Shown piece after piece: positions 58,438 to 64,000 of a stretch of DNA of 64,000 nucleotides. Source of the DNA: Wohlfahrtiimonas sp. G9077 (GTDB lineage Bacteria; Pseudomonadota; Gammaproteobacteria; Cardiobacteriales; Wohlfahrtiimonadaceae); NCBI RefSeq assembly GCF_002252155.1, contig NZ_NEFD01000004.1:149287-213286 (forward strand), written 5' to 3'. The position numbers were made by a program, and so were the translations under genes. Within the stretch, counting starts at the first letter, position 1, and each line of letters starts with the position of its first letter. Below the pieces are notes generated by a model that made no database searches, was not told the DNA's origin, and worked only from the letters and a program-made list of their open reading frames with translations.

Positions 58438-59889
58438 ATGAAAGACTTACCAATTATTGCGCTTGTAGGGCGTCCGAATGTCGGAAAATCTACGTTATAC
58501 AATGCATTGACCCGTACGCGTGATGCGCTTGTGGCCGATCAGCCTGGTTTAACCCGTGACCGTCGTTATGGCATGGGGCGCGTCGGTGCTGAAGAGTCAC
58601 CGTACATTGTGCTCGACACAGGCGGTTTATCTGGTGATGACAGCAATCACATGGATAACCTCATTGCCGGGCAAGTGTGGAAAGCGGTGGAAGATGCAGA
58701 TTTAATTTACTTTATTTTAGATGGTCGCAATGATGTGACGGGCTATGATGAAGAGATTGCAGCGATGATTCGTCGCACGAACAAACCTGTGATCGTCGTG
58801 GTCAATAAATCTGAAGGTAAAGATGAAGATTTAGCCATTGCGCCATTTTATACATTGGGCATGGGCGATCCGATCGCCATTTCAGCAGCGCACAATCGCG
58901 GCATTTTAGATTTGGTTCACTCAACGTTTGATCGTTATCCTGAGTTGGCTTATGAAGAAGAGGCGGACAATGATGCGTTTGACGAAGAAGATGAAGAAGA
59001 GGATTTAGGTCCGATTCGTTTGGCTGTTTTAGGTCGACCAAATGCCGGTAAATCGACGCTCATTAACCGTATTTTAGGGGAAGAGCGCGTTTTGGCCAGT
59101 GATGTGGCCGGTACAACGCGTGATGCGATTGAAATTCCGTTTGAAAAAGAAGGGCGTGAGTTCATTTTAATCGATACAGCGGGGATTCGTCGTCGCAGCC
59201 GCATTGATGACAAAATTGAAAAATTCAGTGTTATCAAAAGCTTAGAGGCGATGCAAAAATCCAACGTTGTGGTGTTTGTGTTTGATGCCCATGAAGGCTT
59301 ATCGGATCAAGATGCAGGTTTACTTGGCAATGTGCTAGAGTCAGGGCGTGCATTGGTGCTTGCTGTGAATAAATGGGATCATTTACCCGATGATGAGCGT
59401 GAATGGATCAAGCAAGAGTTCACGCGTAAGTTTGCCTTCATTGACTTTACAAAGCCGATCTTTATTTCAGCTTTGCATGGCTCGAATGTGGATAAGGTAT
59501 TGAAAATGGCCATCAAAGCCTTTGACAATGCCATGAAAAAATTCACCACCAATGAGTTGTCAAACATCTTAGAAGCAGCGGTGCATAAACATCATCCGCC
59601 GGTGGTACAAGGTTTAGCACCAAAATTGCGCTATGCGCATCAAGGAGGCAAAAACCCACCGCGCATCGTGATTCATGGTTCGCGCATTACACATGTTAAG
59701 CCAGATTATGTGCGTTATTTAACCAATACCTATTTATCACAATTGAAGCTAGAAGGCACGCCTGTGCGTTTAGACTTCCGTTCGGGCGACAATCCATATG
59801 CGGTGGAAAAAGCGCAAACTAAAGTACAAGCCGATAAACAAAAGCTTGTCAATAGTAAGGGCAAGCATTTGAAGCAAAAACGTAAGTAA
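58438..59889 (+). CDS. der: Ribosome-associated GTPase Der (EngA)
   Basis: Double-GTPase needed for 50S subunit maturation. The 483-residue protein has a first G domain (GRPNVGKST near residue 10, DTGG, NKSE), an acidic linker (EEADNDAFDEEDEEEDLG), a second G domain (GRPNAGKST near 200, DTAGIRRRSRI, NKWD) and a C-terminal KH-like domain ending in a basic tail. It closes the conserved block; glmS follows after 22 bases. Confidence 0.98.
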   Translation: MKDLPIIALVGRPNVGKSTLYNALTRTRDALVADQPGLTRDRRYGMGRVGAEESPYIVLDTGGLSGDDSNHMDNLIAGQVWKAVEDADLIYFILDGRNDVTGYDEEIAAMIRRTNKPVIVVVNKSEGKDEDLAIAPFYTLGMGDPIAISAAHNRGILDLVHSTFDRYPELAYEEEADNDAFDEEDEEEDLGPIRLAVLGRPNAGKSTLINRILGEERVLASDVAGTTRDAIEIPFEKEGREFILIDTAGIRRRSRIDDKIEKFSVIKSLEAMQKSNVVVFVFDAHEGLSDQDAGLLGNVLESGRALVLAVNKWDHLPDDEREWIKQEFTRKFAFIDFTKPIFISALHGSNVDKVLKMAIKAFDNAMKKFTTNELSNILEAAVHKHHPPVVQGLAPKLRYAHQGGKNPPRIVIHGSRITHVKPDYVRYLTNTYLSQLKLEGTPVRLDFRSGDNPYAVEKAQTKVQADKQKLVNSKGKHLKQKRK

Positions 59890-59911
59890 TACAATAATAA
59901 AGGAACAGTCT

Positions 59912-61702
59912 ATGTGTGGAATTGTTGGCGCAATCGCAGAGCGTAATATTTGCCCTGTGTTATTATCCGGTTTGAAACGATTAGAATATCGTGGATATGA
60001 CTCAGCAGGGGTCGCATTGATCGATCATGATGAGCTCTTTCGTGAACGCAGCTTAGGTAAAGTTGCGGCATTAGAAACGAAAGTGTTTGAGCATGGCATC
60101 AAAGGATCTCTTGGCATTGCTCATACGCGCTGGGCCACACATGGCATTCCCCATGAACGCAATGCGCATCCGCATGTCAGCGGTACCATTGCCGTAGTGC
60201 ACAATGGCATCATTGAAAATTATCAAGAATTAAAAGCCACATTGGTGGATCATTATCACTTTGATTCTGAAACCGATACAGAAGTGATTGCCCATTTGAT
60301 TCATGATTATCGAGCAAAAGGCATCTCTTTGTATGAATCTGTGCAAGCGGCGCTTGAGCAGTTAGAAGGGGCATTTAGCATTGCAGTGATTGATTCAACG
60401 GTACCAGATGAACTCATTGCCGCCAAAAAAGGCACGCCGCTTGTGGTGGGCATTGGTATTGGTGAGTATTTCATTGCTTCTGATCCTTTTGCTTTGTTGC
60501 CTGTGACGAATCAATTCATCTATTTAGAAGATTTTGATTGCGTGAAATTAAAACGTGATGCTTTGGTGATTAAAGATAAGGCGGGGCGCTTTGTAGAGCG
60601 CGCAGTTAAACAATTGTATGCTTCTGACGATGCGGCTGATAAAGGTTTGTATAAGCATTACATGCTCAAAGAGATTTATGAGCAACCTAAAGCCCTTAGC
60701 GATACATTGCAAAATCGTCTCAAAGTGGATTTAGCGCAGCTTTTAGGCTGTGATGCGAACATTGCCGAGCAGATTGAAGCGGTGCACATCAACGCTTGTG
60801 GGACAAGTTATCATGCGGGTTTAGTGGCCAAATATTGGTTTGAAGCGATTGGGATTGCTTGTCATGTGGAAGTGGCGAGTGAATATCGTTATCGTCAAAG
60901 TGTGACGCCGAAAAATACACTCTTTATCTCCATTTCTCAATCAGGGGAAACATTAGATACAATTGAAGCATTAAAATTGGCGAAGCAAAAGCCATTTTTA
61001 GGGTATTTAGCCATCACAAACAGTGCAGATAGTGCCATTACACGTGAGTCAAACTGGACGATTTTAACCCATGCTGGGCGCGAAATTGGTGTGGCATCCA
61101 CAAAGGCCTTCACCACTCAATTGACGGTTTTATTAATGCTTGCCGATGCATTTTCTCATCATAAAGATCATGCGATGAGTGATGCGCTAACTTCATTGCC
61201 ATTTTATGCAGAATCGATGTTGGCGCTGGATGAAACGATTGAAAAAATCAGTGCAGAGTTTGCAGAGTCCACCAGTGCGTTATTTGTGGCGCGTGGGATT
61301 TTATATCCAATTGCCATGGAAGGCGCATTAAAGTTAAAAGAGATCTCTTACATTCATGCAGAGAGTTATCCTGCCGGTGAATTAAAGCATGGTCCATTGG
61401 CGTTGGTGGACAAAAATATGCCCGTTATTGCCATTGTGACAAAAAATGCGTTAACGGATAAAATGATTGCCAACCTTGAAGAAATCAATGCTCGCAATGG
61501 TCGTTTGTATATTTTCAAAGAGCGTTCTGTGACACAAACCATCGGCTTTGGCCATGAGATTGAGTTGCCAGAAATGCCAGAAATGAGTGCGCCCATTTTG
61601 GTGTCCATTGCTTTACAATTATTCTCTTATCATGTTGCCTGCATTAAGGGTACAGACGTGGATCAACCTCGTAATCTCGCTAAATCTGTGACGGTTGAGT
61701 AA
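59912..61702 (+). CDS. glmS: Glutamine--fructose-6-phosphate aminotransferase
   Basis: Makes glucosamine 6-phosphate for peptidoglycan and LPS. The 596 residues are slightly below E. coli (609). The glutaminase domain has nucleophile Cys2 (MCGIVGAI), HTRWATHG and HNGIIENY. Two SIS domains follow (ACGTSYHAG, SQSGETLDT), and the C-terminus is DQPRNLAKSVTVE. The 3' end is the attTn7 target recognised by TnsD in Tn7. An insertion follows 24 bases downstream, so the native terminator is displaced. AAAGGA precedes the ATG. Confidence 0.97.
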   Translation: MCGIVGAIAERNICPVLLSGLKRLEYRGYDSAGVALIDHDELFRERSLGKVAALETKVFEHGIKGSLGIAHTRWATHGIPHERNAHPHVSGTIAVVHNGIIENYQELKATLVDHYHFDSETDTEVIAHLIHDYRAKGISLYESVQAALEQLEGAFSIAVIDSTVPDELIAAKKGTPLVVGIGIGEYFIASDPFALLPVTNQFIYLEDFDCVKLKRDALVIKDKAGRFVERAVKQLYASDDAADKGLYKHYMLKEIYEQPKALSDTLQNRLKVDLAQLLGCDANIAEQIEAVHINACGTSYHAGLVAKYWFEAIGIACHVEVASEYRYRQSVTPKNTLFISISQSGETLDTIEALKLAKQKPFLGYLAITNSADSAITRESNWTILTHAGREIGVASTKAFTTQLTVLLMLADAFSHHKDHAMSDALTSLPFYAESMLALDETIEKISAEFAESTSALFVARGILYPIAMEGALKLKEISYIHAESYPAGELKHGPLALVDKNMPVIAIVTKNALTDKMIANLEEINARNGRLYIFKERSVTQTIGFGHEIELPEMPEMSAPILVSIALQLFSYHVACIKGTDVDQPRNLAKSVTVE

Positions 61703-61726
61703 TTCAGAGACATCCTAGGTAATAAA
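61703..61726 (+). other. attTn7 insertion interval with predicted 5-bp target duplication
   Basis: These 24 bases separate the glmS stop codon from the predicted transposon terminus at 61727, matching the spacing of Tn7 insertions. The last five bases, ATAAA (61722-61726), are the expected target-site duplication, whose partner should lie at the far end outside the window. Bases 61711-61726 match internal end repeat 61768-61783 at 15 of 16 positions, which is unexpected for host flank. Confidence 0.7.
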
Positions 61727-61736
61727 TGTAAGCGAG

Positions 61737-61796
61737 TAATAAAGTTTCATCTTAAGTAATAAAGTATCATCTTAGGTAATAAAGTATCATTCTATT
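61737..61796 (+). repeat. Three tandem 20-bp repeats, putative TnsB-binding sites
   Basis: Units start at 61737, 61757 and 61777, without gaps. Consensus of the first two is TAATAAAGTWTCATCTTARG; the third keeps the first 14 bases and then diverges. Closely packed sites are typical of the Tn7 right end, where TnsB covers contiguous sites. A fourth partial unit (TAATAAA at 61720-61726) precedes the terminus. Confidence 0.8.
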
Positions 61797-61809
61797 GACG
61801 CAATGAATA

Positions 61810-61852
61810 CCTCTTGCTATTGTTTATTGTAATAATGGCAAGAGGTTTTTTT
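61810..61852 (+). promoter_or_regulatory. Terminator-like hairpin and T7 tract abutting the tnsA start codon
   Basis: Bases 61810-61824 pair with 61831-61845 (15 bp, eight of them the perfect CCTCTTGC / GCAAGAGG, with two G-T wobbles) around a 6-base loop. T7 follows at 61846-61852 and the tnsA ATG is at 61853. The 3' arm contains AAGAGG, the tnsA ribosome site. The hairpin could stop glmS read-through, hide the ribosome site, or both. Structure is seen; function is inferred. Confidence 0.65.
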
Positions 61853-62668
61853 ATGCTCTCAAAGAATCAAGAAAAGTGGCTTAAAGAAGGTCGAGGTCAA
61901 GGTGAACTAGCTGATTATAAACCTTGGATAAAAATTTCTGATATATCTTCATCAGGCCGATCACATCGTGTTTTTGGACATAAAACAAGACGTACTCATC
62001 ATTTGATGTCAGATTTAGAATTAGCAATATTTTTATTTCTCGAGTGGAATTCTAAAGTTATAGATATCCGAGAGCAATTTCCTCTTAAATTTGATGAGAC
62101 TATTGAAATTGCAGAGTACATACAGGTAAAACATCCTGCAATTGGAGGCAATGTTCATGTTATGACATCAGACTTTTATGTTGTTAGCTCTGATAAAAAA
62201 TTTAGTCAACTTGTTTTGCAGGCAAAATATGCAAATGAACTAAAGAAACCCCGAGTCATAGAGAAATTAGAGATAGAACGTCGATACTGGAATTCTAAAG
62301 GTATTCCATGGCAGATAGTTACTGAAAAAGATATACCGAAAGCTATTCAAAATAATATTAAATGGCTTTATCCAGAGGTGAGAGAAGACAGGTCCTTTGA
62401 TGCTCAAGGTAATTTAATTTTTTACGCTAATGAACTTGCTAAATATCCAGATAAAAAATTTATTGATTTGTGTAAAACCATAGATACTGCTTACTTCCAT
62501 GAGGCAGGTAAATCTCTAAAAGAGCTAAGAACTCTACTAGGGTTGAGATTTTTTACATTTGATCTTCGTATAGATTTTAGAAAATTGAAATGTAATGATA
62601 TTCAAATAAGTAACTCTCATTATTGGGAGTTGATATCTGAGGAGCTTAGATATGCTGCGAATCAATGA
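61853..62668 (+). CDS. tnsA: Tn7-like transposase subunit TnsA (endonuclease)
   Basis: Type II restriction-like nuclease that cuts the 5' ends of the transposon, working with TnsB. The protein has 271 residues (Tn7 TnsA 273). Active-site residues expected from Tn7 (E63, D114, K132) appear as E56 (SDLELAIF), D107 (TSDFYVV) and K125 (LQAKYA). The C-terminal TnsC-contact region is also complete (EELRYAAN). ATGs at 61814 and 61835 are in frame, but only 61853 has a ribosome site (AAGAGG at 7-base spacing). It overlaps tnsB by 17 bases. No damage is visible. Confidence 0.93.
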   Translation: MLSKNQEKWLKEGRGQGELADYKPWIKISDISSSGRSHRVFGHKTRRTHHLMSDLELAIFLFLEWNSKVIDIREQFPLKFDETIEIAEYIQVKHPAIGGNVHVMTSDFYVVSSDKKFSQLVLQAKYANELKKPRVIEKLEIERRYWNSKGIPWQIVTEKDIPKAIQNNIKWLYPEVREDRSFDAQGNLIFYANELAKYPDKKFIDLCKTIDTAYFHEAGKSLKELRTLLGLRFFTFDLRIDFRKLKCNDIQISNSHYWELISEELRYAANQ

Positions 62669-63878
62669 TGTTTACAATAACCAAGGTAAAAATTTTAGAA
62701 TTTTAAAATACTTGTCTGAAGATACTCTAGTTTGGATAGACATCGAAAAAGCCAAAGCGCTACCAGAATTAATCTCTTTAAGAAATTTAGTTGAATTGAT
62801 AGAAGATGGAAGCTGTTATTTAATAGATGATCCCTTTAGTTATTTATTATTAGAGTCTCCAAAAGAAGGTACTACTGCTCAAATTAAAAGAGATAAAAAT
62901 TTTCAGCTAATACAACCTGTTATTTCAGATGCTTTGTATTATCAACCAGAGACACGATCTCGATTAATTAATAATATTGTAAGCAATGATGGGTGTACAA
63001 ATCAAACACTTTACCGTCTTATCAGAATGTACTGGCAAAGAGGCCAAGTGCCTAATGCACTACTTCCAAATTATAAAAATTCTGGGGCAAAAGGTAAGAA
63101 ACGTATTGCCAAAAATAAAGAGTTAGGTAGGCCTAGAGTTTATAAGAAAGGGATGACTGCTGTGATTAACGAAGATATAGAAAGGCTTTTTTCTATCATC
63201 ATCAATAAATACCTATTAAACGATAAGAAGTTTCCCGTTGTTTATGCATACCGAAAATTTAAGGTAATGTATCGTTCTCTAAATTCCGAAGCTAAAGAAG
63301 AAGATTTTCCTAGCATCTGGCAATTTAAATACTTTTATAGCAAGAATTTTACTTCTGTTCAGAAACTTAAAGCTAGGTATAACAAGATTAGCTATAACAA
63401 AGATGTGAGGCAGTTAAAGTCAACAGTTAATATGCAAGTTCTCGGCCCTGGTTCACGATATGAAATTGACGCTACAATTGCAGATATTTATCTGGTATCT
63501 GATTCAGATAGACAGAGCATTGTAGGTCGTCCAGTGATTTATTTTGTTACAGATGTATTCAGTCGTATGGTAGCAGGTTTTTATATTGGATTTGAAAATC
63601 CTTCCTATGCTACAAGTATTCAGGCTTTAGAAATGGCGGTATCAGATAAACAAAGTTACTGTAGCAAATATGGCATAAACATCACAGATGATAATTGGCC
63701 ATGTATAGGTTTACCTGATGCTATTCTTGCAGATCGTGGTGAGCTATTGGGACATCAAATTGAGACCTTGGAAAAGAATTTTTCAGTTCGAATAGAAAAT
63801 ACACCGCCTTATCGTGGTGATTTAAAACCTATTGTAGAACGATATTTTAAAACCATGCAGGCAAAGTTTAAGCGGTAA
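62652..63878 (+). CDS. tnsB: Tn7-like transposase TnsB, truncated after the catalytic domain
   Basis: DDE transposase that binds the end repeats and joins the 3' ends. The N-terminal DNA-binding region (YRLIRMYWQRGQVPNALLPNYKNSGA) and the complete catalytic core are present, with D273 (YEIDATIAD), D361 (LADRGEL) and E396 (PIVERYF) at the same numbers as in Tn7 TnsB. The frame stops at residue 408, where Tn7 TnsB continues to about 702, so the beta-barrel and the C-terminal TnsC-binding part are lost. IS3-family sequence begins right at the break, so the rest of tnsB may lie beyond the IS. Confidence 0.9.
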   Translation: MLRINDVYNNQGKNFRILKYLSEDTLVWIDIEKAKALPELISLRNLVELIEDGSCYLIDDPFSYLLLESPKEGTTAQIKRDKNFQLIQPVISDALYYQPETRSRLINNIVSNDGCTNQTLYRLIRMYWQRGQVPNALLPNYKNSGAKGKKRIAKNKELGRPRVYKKGMTAVINEDIERLFSIIINKYLLNDKKFPVVYAYRKFKVMYRSLNSEAKEEDFPSIWQFKYFYSKNFTSVQKLKARYNKISYNKDVRQLKSTVNMQVLGPGSRYEIDATIADIYLVSDSDRQSIVGRPVIYFVTDVFSRMVAGFYIGFENPSYATSIQALEMAVSDKQSYCSKYGINITDDNWPCIGLPDAILADRGELLGHQIETLEKNFSVRIENTPPYRGDLKPIVERYFKTMQAKFKR

Positions 63879-64000
63879 TCCCCCCTAAAAATAATAGGAT
63901 TCAAAAGTAGAATTTTCGCTTAATATTAATTTAAATAAGTTAGGAGATTCTTAATGAAAACATCTAAATTTACTGATAGCCAAATCATGGCAATTTTAAA
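63878..64000 (+). mobile_element. IS3-family insertion sequence, left end, continues past the window
   Basis: Just after the last TnsB codon a C6 run (ATCCCCCCTAAAAAT) begins, resembling IS3-family left inverted repeats with a C-run. A short AT-rich leader, a TTAGGAG ribosome site and a transposase OrfA start follow about 75 bases later, the usual spacing for IS3 elements. The exact left boundary (about 63872-63880) cannot be fixed without the other end. Confidence 0.7.
63954..64000 (+). CDS. IS3-family transposase OrfA, 5' end only
   Basis: The first 16 codons read MKTSKFTDSQIMAILK, the typical start of the helix-turn-helix OrfA (Transposase_8 type) of IS3-family elements. AGGAG lies 7 bases before the ATG. 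Cut by the window edge. Confidence 0.8.
   Translation, partial: MKTSKFTDSQIMAIL

Larger units (their letters stand above)
61727..64000 (+). mobile_element. Tn7-like transposon, tnsA-proximal end, continues past the window
   Basis: The terminus begins TGTAAGCGAG and is followed by TnsB-type repeats with an AATAAAGT core, as in the Tn7 right end (TGTGGGCGGA, then AATAAAGT; recalled). tnsA and tnsB follow in the Tn7 order and orientation. The DNA is clearly AT-richer than the host: line 62161-62220 has 17 G/C in 60, against 35 in 60 at 60121-60180 in glmS. tnsC, target selectors, cargo and the other end are outside the window. tnsB is broken by an IS, so the element is probably not self-mobile. 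Confidence 0.88.

Noticed and set aside
61737..61796. Tandem repeats as a possible CRISPR array
   Set aside because: The 20-bp units are contiguous with no spacers, and they sit at a transposon end with the AATAAAGT core of TnsB sites.
61814..61852. Earlier tnsA starts at 61814 and 61835
   Set aside because: Neither has a ribosome site, and both lie inside the hairpin; the ATG at 61853 has AAGAGG at good spacing and gives a protein of about Tn7 TnsA length.

Overview
The window is chromosomal DNA of a gammaproteobacterium of moderate GC content. Every gene I recognise has its closest textbook relatives in that class: fabAB, metNIQ, secA, the rlmN-pilF-rodZ-hisS-yfgM-bamB-der block, a CpxAR-like pair, lptE and mlaA. 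The non-enteric gene order, with type IV pilus genes (pilT, a fimX-like gene, a pilF/pilW pilotin) among housekeeping genes, would fit the Wohlfahrtiimonas/Ignatzschineria group. That placement is inference only. No rRNA, tRNA, CRISPR array or prophage was seen. No gap between genes exceeds 300 bases.

Layout. 1-7.2 kb: zinc alcohol dehydrogenase; leuC-leuD-alaS on the minus strand; proB. 7.2-13.7 kb: secA, rpsT, the methionine importer metN-metI-metQ, and rpmB-rpmG. 13.8-23.5 kb: pilT, rpe-hemL, rsfS-rlmH, fabA-fabB, a lipid A acyltransferase/heptosyltransferase pair, gpt and rimO. 23.5-31.7 kb: a degenerate FimX-like signalling protein, lptE-dtd-ruvB-nagZ, an unrecognised gene, nfo-rsmJ and a HAD phosphatase. 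31.7-40.6 kb: a long minus-strand envelope run (rluB-yadG-yadH-mlaA-lpxL homologue-rsmE-gshB-algH) preceded by a two-component system. 40.8-51.7 kb: rpoN, plsY, a DinG/YoaA helicase, mazG-xseA, a BOF protein, a broken UV-endonuclease gene, an MFS exporter, a DUF1090 protein and uvrD. 51.9-61.7 kb: ndk, then rlmN-pilF-rodZ-hisS-yfgM-bamB-der-glmS, all rightward and tightly spaced.

The accessory part begins 24 bases after the glmS stop codon, exactly where Tn7 inserts. It has a TGT terminus at 61727, three tandem 20-bp repeats matching the form of TnsB-binding sites, a terminator-like hairpin whose T-tract runs into the tnsA start codon, tnsA, and an overlapping tnsB. Residues D273, D361 and E396 of TnsB fall at the same numbers as the Tn7 DDE triad. 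The tnsB frame stops at residue 408, just past the catalytic domain, where an IS3-family element appears to have inserted; the window ends inside that IS. The rest of the Tn7-like element (tnsC, target selectors, cargo, other end) lies beyond the window, so I cannot say what it carries.

Other points of interest: a terminator-like hairpin in the rimO leader, a fully degenerate GGDEF/EAL-type protein, a truncated pyrimidine-dimer glycosylase gene, a MetQ without a lipobox, and copies of the transposon end repeat outside the predicted terminus, next to glmS.
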